Shown one piece after another: positions 31,528 to 39,164 of a stretch of DNA of 41,356 nt. This DNA comes from an uncultured Clostridia bacterium. Lineage in GTDB: Bacteria; Bacillota; Clostridia; Lachnospirales; Lachnospiraceae. The stretch covers positions 1-41,356 of the forward strand of contig CAMOXU010000009.1 of NCBI GenBank assembly GCA_946629525.1, given 5' to 3'. Position 1 is the first letter of the stretch. Each line of letters starts with the position of its first letter. The notes beneath the pieces are model-generated. The model saw only the letters and a list, made by a program, of their open reading frames with translations. It did not search any database and was not told the origin of the DNA. A program made the position numbers and the translations under genes.

Positions 31528-31550
31528 GAGGAGAGCAGGGATCGGATGAG

Positions 31551-31583
31551 AGGCTGCCGCACGAGTTGCGGCGGCCTTTTTTT
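31551..31583 (+). terminator. Rho-independent terminator after the mini-GT2 gene
   Basis: GGCTGCCGCA and TGCGGCGGCC form a GC-rich stem around CGAGT, followed by seven T and CTTT. Confidence 0.88.
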
Positions 31584-31630
31584 CTTTATCGCGCGATCCT
31601 GTGAATTGATTCATGAGATAAGCGCGCAGA
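31581..31630 (+). repeat. Interspersed repeat family 2, copy E (partial)
   Basis: TTTCTTTATCGCGCGATCCT then GTGAATTGATTCATGAGATA and AGCGCGCAGA; it begins in the T-tract of the preceding terminator. The right part is not recognisable. Confidence 0.5.
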
Positions 31631-31841
31631 GGGGTACTCTCCGCTCCTGTAAGCGGGGGAAGGACCAGTATCCTGCGCTGCAGGCCGAAATTGTACCGAA
31701 TCGAGAGCATCTGAATCTGCACTGGTAATTTACCTCTGAACAGTCTAAGATAAAGATAGCGGCATATGCGCAGTCCGAGGATGCTTCGCACCCTGTGCGG
31801 CAGAGACACAGAGACGTTCATGAGACACCCGACAACGATCG

Positions 31842-31847
31842 TATAAT
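31842..31847 (+). promoter_or_regulatory. -10 element of the Xre-HD gene
   Basis: A perfect TATAAT hexamer 46 nt upstream of GTG 31888 and 47 nt before ATG 31894. A weak -35 (TTCATG) lies 19 nt upstream of it. Confidence 0.5.
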
Positions 31848-31893
31848 TCCGTGAGACAAGAGAAGAACGCACATTGATGAGAGGGTTGTGAAC

Positions 31894-32742
31894 ATGCAGA
31901 TAAACATGGGTGACCGCATTATAAGACGACGAAACCAGCTCAATATGACAAGGAAAATGCTCTCCGAGGTACTCAATGTTCCGGAGGATACCGTTCGGTC
32001 CTGGGAAACAGACGAGACGCTTCCGGCGACGGAAATGCTTTCGAGGATCTCCATCGCACTGAATACAAGCGTCAGCTATCTGATGGGAGAGAGCGCTCCG
32101 CGGGAGGTCCGCTGGAAGCTCAAGGAGCGCCTGTTCTCGGAGGACGCGATGTTTACGTACATTCTGAATGCCTGTACGGGGCTCGGGATGCAGCAGGCCG
32201 TCGACTCCCTTCACTTTATGCAGAAGAGCCACAGCGGACAGTACCGCAAAGGCACGCAGCATGTTCCGTATATCAATCATCCTCTCCTCATGGCCTGTCA
32301 GGCCTTCGCACTCCATATCGCGACAGATGATCTGATCTCCGCGATCCTCCTGCACGACGTCGTCGAGGACTGCGGCGTATCCCCGGAGGAGCTTCCCGTA
32401 AATGAGGAGACGCGCCATGTGGTGGAGCTCCTCACCTTTAAGATCCTTCCGGGCCTGACGCGCAGAGAATCCAAAAAGATTTATTTTGACAGGATCGCGG
32501 AGAACCGGACGGCGACGATGGTCAAGGTGCTTGACCGCTGCAATAATATTTCCGGGATGGCGACCTGCTTCACAAGCCAGCGGATGGCGGACTACATTGA
32601 CGAGACGGAAAAGTATGTCATGCCGCTCCTCGATAAGCTGAAGTATACCTATACCGAGTACAATGACGTGTCTTTTCTGCTGAAATATCATATGAAGAGC
32701 GTTCTTGAGACGATCAAGTTCATGCTCTCGGAAAATAAATGA
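31894..32742 (+). CDS. Xre-type helix-turn-helix protein fused to a SpoT-like HD (putative (p)ppGpp hydrolase) domain
   Basis: A 282-aa protein. ATG 31894 has GAGAGGG 8 nt upstream; the in-frame GTG 31888 is too close to it. Residues ~5-65 are an Xre/Cro HTH (DRIIRRRNQLNMTRKMLSEV, then SWETDETLPATEMLSRISIA). Residues ~95-265 match the HD hydrolase domain of RelA/SpoT and MESH1 enzymes: SLHFMQKSHSGQYRKG, VPYINHPLLMACQAFA, ISAILLHDVVEDCGVSPEEL and MVKVLDRCNNISGM, which together supply the H, HD and D metal ligands. No synthetase, TGS or ACT domain is present. All the catalytic-looking residues are intact, so hydrolysis of (p)ppGpp or a related nucleotide is plausible; ligand-controlled DNA binding is an alternative. 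It starts the 31.9-38.9 kb plus-strand series, with TetR next. Confidence 0.82.
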   Translation: MQINMGDRIIRRRNQLNMTRKMLSEVLNVPEDTVRSWETDETLPATEMLSRISIALNTSVSYLMGESAPREVRWKLKERLFSEDAMFTYILNACTGLGMQQAVDSLHFMQKSHSGQYRKGTQHVPYINHPLLMACQAFALHIATDDLISAILLHDVVEDCGVSPEELPVNEETRHVVELLTFKILPGLTRRESKKIYFDRIAENRTATMVKVLDRCNNISGMATCFTSQRMADYIDETEKYVMPLLDKLKYTYTEYNDVSFLLKYHMKSVLETIKFMLSENK

Positions 32743-32835
32743 AAGAGCTGATCATCCGGCCTCGTTCTGTGCCATAAGCGGCGCGGAGTCGGTGGACGGT
32801 CTGTATCGGTCCGGAAAGGATATTGAACTTTTACG

Positions 32836-33417
32836 ATGAATGATATTTCCAGAGACATCCGCTACCGTCAAACGGAGGAAGATCTGCGGGATGCCTTCGA
32901 GCTTCTCTGCCTGAAGAAAGACCCGGCAAAGATCACTGTCGCCGAGATGGCGGAGAGGACGGGTGTGACGCGGAGCACCTTCTATAACCATTATACCGAC
33001 ATGCCGACCCTCATCATGAGGATCGAGGATGATATTCTGGATGAGATCTTCAGCATGCTGGACAGATGCAGGGAAGAGGGGATGGATGACAAAAAGCTGG
33101 TCCGCAGCTTTTTGTCGGCACTCTGCCGTTATATCAGAAAGAGCGGGTATCTGGTCCGGACCCTCAGCCGGCTGTCCTCGGTCCGCTTTATAGAGAAAGC
33201 CCTTAAGCGGTTCCGGGAGTATGTCCTCCTCGATATGAGCCATATAGAGGGAACGCCTGCCAGACAGCAGCTCGGGGCATACATGATGGCCGGGTCGATC
33301 GGAGGCGTGGTGGGGATCCTTCACAAGTGGACGGTGGAGAACTGCGAAGATTCCCCCGAGTCTGTCGCCAGACTTCTCACGGACGTCCTTGGCAGCGGCT
33401 TTTCATCCCGATCCTGA
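32836..33417 (+). CDS. TetR/AcrR-family transcriptional regulator
   Basis: A 193-aa DNA-binding protein. The ATG at 32836 is preceded by GGAAAGGATATTGAACTTTTACG, a poor but present ribosome-binding site at unusual spacing. Residues ~27-50 are the TetR HTH (AEMAERTGVTRSTFYNHY), and the first helix contains the typical QTEEDLRDAFELLCLKKD. The C-terminal ligand/dimer part (~60-190) has GAYMMAGSIGGVVGILHKWT near the end, a pattern of TetR C-domains in low-GC Gram-positives. The effector is unknown. It sits 93 nt after the Xre-HD gene and 38 nt before the sensor kinase, so it could regulate that series or itself. Confidence 0.9.
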   Translation: MNDISRDIRYRQTEEDLRDAFELLCLKKDPAKITVAEMAERTGVTRSTFYNHYTDMPTLIMRIEDDILDEIFSMLDRCREEGMDDKKLVRSFLSALCRYIRKSGYLVRTLSRLSSVRFIEKALKRFREYVLLDMSHIEGTPARQQLGAYMMAGSIGGVVGILHKWTVENCEDSPESVARLLTDVLGSGFSSRS

Positions 33418-33455
33418 GAAGAGGGTTTCCCTATACACTGAAAGGACGAGTTTAC

Positions 33456-34820
33456 ATGAATCAGATCAATGTGGCAGTCTCAGTCTTTGCCCTGCTCACC
33501 ATGGTGATTATTCTCGCCAACATTACGCTTGAAGAGAGCAGACGGAAAAGTGTATCAGCCTATTTCAGGATGACGGTCAGCGCGGATATTCTGATGCTCG
33601 TCACGGTCATCATCATGTGGCTTGTGATCGATTCCGGAAAGGCTGCCGTGAGCGGGGGATACCTTCTCCTGCTCCGTATACTTGAGAGCCTTGTAAATGT
33701 ATTCTATTACATGGTCCTCTGTTTCTATGCATTTTATGTCTTCGAGGTCTGCTCGGAATATCATCCGGTCCCGCCTGATCTCTACTATCTCATTGTCGCC
33801 GTATGTATCGTCGAGGCGGTGGCGTGGACCATTTCCAGCTTCAATGGTGCGATCTTTACAGTGAGCCTGGAGGGAATGGATCCCGGTCCGTATTATCTGA
33901 TCGGCCAGCTGGGCGGCTACATCGTCGCGGCCGTGACCCTCGTCATGATCCTGTACAACAGCAGGGCGATGGGGGCATCGAGCGCGATCGCCATGCTCTC
34001 ATTCATCTCTGCACCGCTTTTTGCCGCTCTGATCCGCGGCAGAAGCAGCATATCCCTTGAACTCATGCCTCCGGCGGTCAGTCTCGCGCTGCTCATCACG
34101 TCGAATTTCATTTACATGAGAGAAGTTCGGAAAGCCTACGAACTTGAGAAAAAAATGTCAGACGAGCGGATCATGCTCATGATGAGCCAGATGCGCCCGC
34201 ATTTCCTCTATAATGTGCTCAATTCGATCTATTATCTGTGCGAGAAGGATTCGGAGGCGGCGCAGAAGGCCGTCGGAGACTTTGCCGAGTATCTGCGGAC
34301 GAATCTCGACAGCCTGGAGAAGGAGCGGGAAGTCGAATTTTCGGAGGAGCTCAGCCACATCCGGCGCTATCTGAGCCTTGAAAAGATGCGCTTTGAGGAT
34401 GAGCTGCAGGTCGAGTACGATATCCGCGCCACGGATTTCCGGATCCCTGCGCTCACGCTTCAGCCCCTCGTTGAAAATGCGGTAAAGCACGGTATCACCA
34501 AGAAGGAAGGCGGCGGGACCGTGCGGATCTCGTCCTTCGAAAAGAGGAATTCCTTCGTGGTCACGATTGAAGATGACGGCGCGGGATTCGACACGAACCG
34601 GCTCTCCGAAAGCGGAAGCAGGGAAAAGGAAGGGCGCGCTCATATCGGTATCCGGAGCGTCGAGGAACGCCTCAGGACGGTCAGCCATGCAAAGCTTCTG
34701 ATCCAGAGCCGCAAGGGGATCGGGACGATCGCGACGATCACGATCCCGAAGAACAGGATGATTAAATTTGGGGAAATGAATGGAACTAAAGAGTCGAAGA
34801 GTCGCCGAAAGAAACGGTGA
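33456..34820 (+). CDS. Orphan LytS/YesM-type sensor histidine kinase
   Basis: A 454-aa membrane kinase. ATG 33456 follows GAAAGGACG; the longer frame overlaps the TetR gene out of frame and was excluded. Residues ~1-215 hold six or seven transmembrane helices with short loops (VSVFALLTMVIILANITLEE, VNVFYYMVLCFYAFYVFEV and so on), no large extracellular sensor. The cytoplasmic part has the His_kinase (LytS/YesM) signature MMSQMRPHFLYNVLNSIYYL (~242-261), with the phospho-accepting His, followed by HATPase_c: N box LQPLVENAVKHGI (~334) and G boxes EDDGAGFD and HIGIRSVEERL. No response regulator gene adjoins it. The last 41 nt overlap the LRR gene, so both are made together. It probably senses membrane or a small hydrophobic signal through its helices. 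Confidence 0.93.
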   Translation: MNQINVAVSVFALLTMVIILANITLEESRRKSVSAYFRMTVSADILMLVTVIIMWLVIDSGKAAVSGGYLLLLRILESLVNVFYYMVLCFYAFYVFEVCSEYHPVPPDLYYLIVAVCIVEAVAWTISSFNGAIFTVSLEGMDPGPYYLIGQLGGYIVAAVTLVMILYNSRAMGASSAIAMLSFISAPLFAALIRGRSSISLELMPPAVSLALLITSNFIYMREVRKAYELEKKMSDERIMLMMSQMRPHFLYNVLNSIYYLCEKDSEAAQKAVGDFAEYLRTNLDSLEKEREVEFSEELSHIRRYLSLEKMRFEDELQVEYDIRATDFRIPALTLQPLVENAVKHGITKKEGGGTVRISSFEKRNSFVVTIEDDGAGFDTNRLSESGSREKEGRAHIGIRSVEERLRTVSHAKLLIQSRKGIGTIATITIPKNRMIKFGEMNGTKESKSRRKKR

Positions 34821-35688
34821 GTACGCGGAAATAACAGGCGGGACCGGAGTCGGAAAGATCCTTCAGATACCGGAAGAGATCGACGGGCTGCCGGTCCTGT
34901 CCGTCGCAGGGCACGCATTTGAGAAATGTAAGGAGATCGAGGAGGTCGTTCTTCCGGACAGCGTACGGCAGGTGGGCGGGTTCGCATTTTACGGATGCGG
35001 AAAGCTCAGAAAGATCAGCTTGAGCGACTATACGGAGGGGTGGGGAAACGGAGTCCTGCGCCTCTGCGATTCGCTCGCCCATGTGGAATTCCGGGTCCGG
35101 AGAGGGAGATATGCCATCCTCATGGATCTGCTCGCGGGCGTTGACTGCAGGCTGTATGTGACGATCGTGGAGGGCAGCAGGAAGACGGAGCTCTACTTTC
35201 CGGCCTATGTGCGCGGCTTTGACGAGGATACGTTCGCGCGGGCGATCCACTCGTGGATCGAGGGCGCCGGCTATGCGTACAGGGAGGCCGTGCAGCGGAA
35301 AGGGGTAAGCCTGAGGAATTACGACGCCCTCTTTTCACGGGCGCGGGGAGAGGGCACGGAGAGCGGGGCACGGGTCGCGCTCTCGAGGCTCATGTACCCG
35401 AAGGAGCTCCGCGAGGAGATGAAGACGGAATACGAGAGCTATCTCAGGGAGAATGCGGAGGACGTGATCCGCATGCTCCTCGCCGTGCGCTCGATCGATG
35501 AGCGGGACAGGGTATTTTTTCTTGCCGGGAACGGCCTTCTTACTCCGGAAGCCGCCGATACCGGCGCGCTGCTCTCCTCCGGGATGCGGGACGGCGAGAT
35601 GACGGCCCTCCTTATGTCCTGCGGGAGACGCGGAGAGAAGGACAATACGGATCCCGGCGGGGATCTCTTTGACCTGGGAGACCTGTGA
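34780..35688 (+). CDS. Cytoplasmic LRR_5 (BspA-like) protein
   Basis: A 302-aa protein whose ATG lies inside the end of the kinase gene, preceded by GGGG. No signal peptide or membrane helix is visible, so it is cytoplasmic, unlike surface BspA proteins. Residues ~25-110 hold two to three LRR_5 units of the Treponema-type repeat: LQIPEEIDGLPVLSVAGHAF, VVLPDSVRQVGGFAFYGCGK and following LRKISLSD. Residues ~130-290 are helical (ELREEMKTEYESYLRENAED, RMLLAVRSIDERDRVFFLAG) and unrecognised; the tail is acidic (DPGGDLFDLGDL). In a set with VWA and MoxR-like proteins it may act as an adaptor or recognition subunit; this is inference from order only. Confidence 0.82.
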   Translation: MELKSRRVAERNGEYAEITGGTGVGKILQIPEEIDGLPVLSVAGHAFEKCKEIEEVVLPDSVRQVGGFAFYGCGKLRKISLSDYTEGWGNGVLRLCDSLAHVEFRVRRGRYAILMDLLAGVDCRLYVTIVEGSRKTELYFPAYVRGFDEDTFARAIHSWIEGAGYAYREAVQRKGVSLRNYDALFSRARGEGTESGARVALSRLMYPKELREEMKTEYESYLRENAEDVIRMLLAVRSIDERDRVFFLAGNGLLTPEAADTGALLSSGMRDGEMTALLMSCGRRGEKDNTDPGGDLFDLGDL

Positions 35689-35703
35689 GGAGAGGGAAGA
35701 GGA

Positions 35704-35787
35704 ATGATATCGCAGCATTATGCATTTTGCCCGGCTTCGAGCATGAGAAGAAAGGCATTGGAATTCTGCTGTAAAAACTGCGGATGA
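35704..35787 (+). CDS. Tiny Cys-rich ORF (27 aa), possible zinc-ribbon fragment
   Basis: The ATG is preceded by GAGGAGAGGG and the 27-codon frame reads MISQHYAFCPASSMRRKALE then FCCKNCG. The HY-x-FCP and C-x-x-C-G pattern resembles the start of a zinc ribbon found before some Nudix domains. The stop TGA overlaps an ATG (ATGA, 35784-35787) in frame with the following VWA gene. It could be a translated small peptide coupled to that gene, or the remnant of a larger Zn-ribbon protein. The 110-nt gap is otherwise empty. Confidence 0.35.
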   Translation: MISQHYAFCPASSMRRKALEFCCKNCG

Positions 35788-35798
35788 GGGATAGAAAG

Positions 35799-37154
35799 AT
35801 GAAAGCCACCGACGCACTCAGGGAGGCAGGGGAAAAAATCATCAATGAGGTGAGGACAGAGCTCTATCTGTCCCTGCCCTTCATGGGACCCGCGATGGAC
35901 GCGCTCCCCTGGATCCCGGACCGGACGACGCTCTCGCTCGGCACGGATGCGCAGTTCCTGCGCTGCAATCCACGTTTTCTGATCGACCGTTATCTGGAGG
36001 ATCCGGACAGTTTGCCCCGGGTCTATATGCATGTGCTCCTGCATTGCCTGTTCCGCCATATGTACGGGATGCCGGAGGGCGGAGATGTCATCCTGTGGAA
36101 TCTGTCCTGCGATATCGCAGTCGAGTCGGTCATGGATTCGATTGAAAACGCGCCGGCTGTCACCAGAGTCGTGCCGGATGCCCGCAGGGAGGTCTACGAC
36201 AGGCTTGGCTCCGCCATGAAGACATTCACAGCCGAGAGGATCTACCGGTATCTTACGGAGAACCGGCCGCAGGGCGGGGAGGAGGAGAAGCTCTGCCGGC
36301 TCTTTCTTGCGGATGATCACAGCTTCTGGGAGGAGATGCGAAACAAAGAAAAGGACGGCGGCAGCGGAGAGGACAGAGAGGACCGTACGTCCCGGGAATT
36401 TCAGAATGCCCTGCGCGAGGCCTGGAAGGCGAGATCGGAACGCCTCCAGGACGAACTGCTTTCCCTCGGATCGGAGCGCGGCGCCGGCGTGGGAGATTTT
36501 GTCCGGGTGCTTGCGGTGCAGAACAGAAAGCGGGTGAGCTACCGCGACTTTCTCCGGCGCTATGCGGTGGTCCGGGAGGAGGCGAGGGTCGACCCGGACT
36601 CCTTCGACTACGGATTCTACAACTACGGGATGGAACTGTACGGGAATCTTCCGCTCATCGAGGAAAATGAATACCGTGAGTCCAGAAAAGTCGAGGAACT
36701 GGTGATCGCGATCGATACCTCCGCATCCTGCCAGGCGGAGCTGGTCGAAAAGTTCCTCAGTGAGACAGCGGCTGTTCTTGAGAGCCAGGAGACCTTCTTC
36801 CACAGAATGGACCTCCGCATCATCGAGTGCGACGATCAGGTGCGGAAAGATATAAAGATACGGTCTCCGGAGGATATAAAGGCTTTTATGGACGCATTTG
36901 AAGTCCGCGGAGGGTACGGTACGGATTTCCGGCCGGTCTTCGCCTACATAGACCGTCTTCAGAGCGAGGGAGAACTCAAAAATCTGCGGGGACTCCTCTA
37001 TTATACGGACGGATTCGGCATTTATCCGACCCATCCGACACCCTACGAGACCGTATTCGTCTACCGGAAGGACGATGCGTTCGAAGACCGGCAGGCCCCG
37101 GCCTGGGCAGTCCGGCTGTATCTAACCGATTCGGACGGGATGGAAGCACAGTAA
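35799..37154 (+). CDS. VWA-like protein with N-terminal putative metallopeptidase domain (DUF2201 type)
   Basis: A 451-aa cytoplasmic protein. ATG 35799 has GAGGG 8 nt upstream; ATG 35784 in the same frame overlaps the small ORF's stop and is also possible. The N-terminal half resembles the DUF2201 metallopeptidase-like region: YMHVLLHCLFRHMYGMPEGG (~75-94), where HxxxH stands in for HExxH (the Glu is replaced by Leu), followed by WNLSCDIAVESVMDS. A charged linker (EKDGGSGEDREDRTSREFQN) leads to a VWA-like C-terminal half with MIDAS-type LVIAIDTSASCQAELVEKFL (~302-321) and RGGYGTDFRPVFAYIDRL with the conserved Thr-Asp. Members usually pair with a MoxR AAA ATPase, as here. The missing Glu argues against classical peptidase catalysis. 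Confidence 0.88.
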   Translation: MKATDALREAGEKIINEVRTELYLSLPFMGPAMDALPWIPDRTTLSLGTDAQFLRCNPRFLIDRYLEDPDSLPRVYMHVLLHCLFRHMYGMPEGGDVILWNLSCDIAVESVMDSIENAPAVTRVVPDARREVYDRLGSAMKTFTAERIYRYLTENRPQGGEEEKLCRLFLADDHSFWEEMRNKEKDGGSGEDREDRTSREFQNALREAWKARSERLQDELLSLGSERGAGVGDFVRVLAVQNRKRVSYRDFLRRYAVVREEARVDPDSFDYGFYNYGMELYGNLPLIEENEYRESRKVEELVIAIDTSASCQAELVEKFLSETAAVLESQETFFHRMDLRIIECDDQVRKDIKIRSPEDIKAFMDAFEVRGGYGTDFRPVFAYIDRLQSEGELKNLRGLLYYTDGFGIYPTHPTPYETVFVYRKDDAFEDRQAPAWAVRLYLTDSDGMEAQ

Positions 37155-37282
37155 GGCGGCAGAACACTGCGTGGTGACCGGGACGCCGGCGACGGAAAAA
37201 TGTATGCCGCAGCGAGGCAGCACTCTGCGGAATGACCGGAATTCAGGGAGCATTGCCGGCTGCTGTCATGAAAGGAACATCT

Positions 37283-38932
37283 ATGAATATCAGAGAAGCA
37301 AAAGAAGAAATCATCCGCACAGTCCGTGCATACCTGCAGAAGGATGAGCTGGGCACCTATGTGATCCCGCCGGAACGGCAGCGGCCGGTCCTTCTCATCG
37401 GGCCGCCCGGGGTCGGCAAGACAGCCGTCATGCGGCAGATCGCGGAGGAAATGAACATAAACCTCGTCTCCTATACGATCACGCACCACACAAGGCAGAG
37501 CGCGATCGGTCTTCCCTTTATTGCGAGAAAGGAATACGGGGGCGAGGAGCATGCGGTCACCGAGTATACGATGAGCGAGATCGTCGCGTCTGTCTATGAC
37601 CAGATCGAACGCTCCGGGATCCGGGAAGGGATCCTGTTCCTCGACGAGATCAACTGCGTGTCCGAGACGCTCGCACCGACCATGCTCCAGTTCCTGCAGT
37701 ACAAGATGTTCGGAACCCACAGAGTGCCGGAAGGATTCGTGCTTGTCACGGCGGGGAACCCGCCGGAGTATAACCGGTCTGTACGGGATTTTGATATCGT
37801 CACGCTGGACCGCGTGAAGAGGATCGACGTCACGGCGGACTTCCCGGTCTGGAAGGAATATGCCTATCGGGCCGGGGTCCATGGCGCAGTCACTGCTTAC
37901 CTGGAGATCAGGAAGGAGCATTTTTGCAGAGTCACGAACGATCCGGACGGCAGGCACTTTGTCACGCCCCGCGCCTGGGAGGACCTGTCGGATTCTCTTC
38001 GGGTCTATGAATCACTTTCGCTGCCTGTCGGACAGGACCTTATCGCCGGATTTATACAGGATCCGGAGGTCATGAAATCCTTTTCGGTCTATTATGAGCT
38101 CTGGAATCGCTATCGAAGCGTATACCGGATCCCGGATATCCTCGAGGGAACGGTCTCCGGGGGAGAGGAGAGCCTTAAGGGAGCGGCATTTGACGAGAAG
38201 CTCAGCCTGATCGGCCTTCTGATCTCCGCGCTTGGGGCGGAGTTCATGCAGGCGGATACCCGGAAGGAAGTACAGAGAGAACTCTTCGGCATCGTGAAGG
38301 GAATCCGCGACGATCTGCGGCGGGAGCGGGATGCGGCAGGCTCCGGAGCAGGGGAGGACGGTACACCCGGACAGACGATGGGAAGGACGGAGAAGGCTGA
38401 TGCACCGGAAGGAAATATGAGCGGCAGGGCGTCTGCTGCAGAAGGCCCTGAAAGCACCCGGAGATCTGTCCCCGACCGGATCCGGAGTGCATCCAACGAA
38501 CTTCGGAGAGAGGTCAGTGCGAAGAGGGCGGCACGCATGCTTCCCCGCGGGAGGGAGAGAATTCTTCTTATGACAGTCCGCGCGCTGGATGAGCTTGCGG
38601 AGAAGGTCGCGGGAGAAGGGAGCGGCGATGCCGCGCAGGATTACGGGCGCATGCGGGATCTCTTCGCGGAGCGGGAGGCGGAACGGAAGGCATTCGTCCA
38701 GAGGACGGGGGAGAAGCTTGAGAATGCATTTCATTTTCTCGCGGAGACCTTCGGGGAAGGTCAGGAGATGGTGGTCTTCCTCTCAGAACTCTCCGCCTCC
38801 CCGTACGCGATGAAGTTCATTCAGGAACACGGGAGCCCGGAATATGACCGCCAGAGCAGGCTGCTCCTGCTGAAGGACCGGAGACAGGTTCTCCGGGAGG
38901 AGCTCTTTTCCCTGTCCGGTGAGCTGGAGTGA
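37283..38932 (+). CDS. MoxR-like AAA+ ATPase
   Basis: A 549-aa cytoplasmic protein. ATG 37283 follows GAAAGGA; an upstream in-frame ATG has no site. Residues ~30-230 are a MoxR-type AAA module: Walker A VLLIGPPGVGKTAVMRQ (~36-52), Walker B ILFLDEINCVSETLAP (~115-130), sensor 1 LVTAGNPPEYNRSV (~152-165) and an arginine-finger-like segment LDRVKRIDVTADFPVW (~174-189). The C-terminal ~200 residues are a helical, partly low-complexity extension (GEDGTPGQTMGRTEKADAPE) with a final coiled coil. It follows the VWA gene by 128 nt, the reverse of the usual AAA-VWA order. MoxR/VWA pairs act as chaperones inserting cofactors or remodelling complexes. The role of this set, with LRR and kinase, is unknown. 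Confidence 0.9.
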   Translation: MNIREAKEEIIRTVRAYLQKDELGTYVIPPERQRPVLLIGPPGVGKTAVMRQIAEEMNINLVSYTITHHTRQSAIGLPFIARKEYGGEEHAVTEYTMSEIVASVYDQIERSGIREGILFLDEINCVSETLAPTMLQFLQYKMFGTHRVPEGFVLVTAGNPPEYNRSVRDFDIVTLDRVKRIDVTADFPVWKEYAYRAGVHGAVTAYLEIRKEHFCRVTNDPDGRHFVTPRAWEDLSDSLRVYESLSLPVGQDLIAGFIQDPEVMKSFSVYYELWNRYRSVYRIPDILEGTVSGGEESLKGAAFDEKLSLIGLLISALGAEFMQADTRKEVQRELFGIVKGIRDDLRRERDAAGSGAGEDGTPGQTMGRTEKADAPEGNMSGRASAAEGPESTRRSVPDRIRSASNELRREVSAKRAARMLPRGRERILLMTVRALDELAEKVAGEGSGDAAQDYGRMRDLFAEREAERKAFVQRTGEKLENAFHFLAETFGEGQEMVVFLSELSASPYAMKFIQEHGSPEYDRQSRLLLLKDRRQVLREELFSLSGELE

Positions 38933-39164
38933 GCTCCCGTGAGGTACAGCGTTCCGCGGACGCCCGGAAGAAAAAAGGCTCCTGCGGAACTTCGTGTGGA
39001 ATGAAATTGCTCCTGTGGTTTTCGCGCAGCACACAGTTTCGCGATTGCTCCGGAAGAATAAAATTGTAAGGAATGTTTGTAAAATTTGCTCAGCCGTTGT
39101 ATGATAATAGTGAGTATTTGTGGGCAGTATTCTGTATTTTTACAGTTTTTCCGGGTGGGAGATA
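38933..39164. other. Intergenic region with weak repeat match and promoter
   Basis: Contains a weak family 1-like segment GCACACAGTTTCGCGATTGCTC (39028-39049) and a reverse-oriented GAAGAATAAA similar to the family 2 left end. The promoter at 39077-39105 leads to the GGDEF-EAL gene. No coding sequence. Confidence 0.5.
39077..39105 (+). promoter_or_regulatory. SigA-type promoter of the GGDEF-EAL gene
   Basis: -35 TTGTAA (39077-39082), 17-nt spacer, -10 TATGAT (39100-39105), in an AT-rich stretch. Predicted start is about 50 nt before ATG 39165. Confidence 0.7.

Larger units (their letters stand above)
31528..31893. other. 366-nt intergenic region: terminator, repeat and promoter
   Basis: Contains the terminator at 31551-31583, family 2 repeat copy E at 31581-31630, about 200 nt with no recognised element, and a TATAAT box at 31842-31847 before the Xre-HD gene. 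No coding sequence is supported. Confidence 0.6.

Noticed and set aside
31894-32742. Full bifunctional RelA/SpoT
   Set aside because: No synthetase, TGS or ACT domains; only the hydrolase-type HD region is present.
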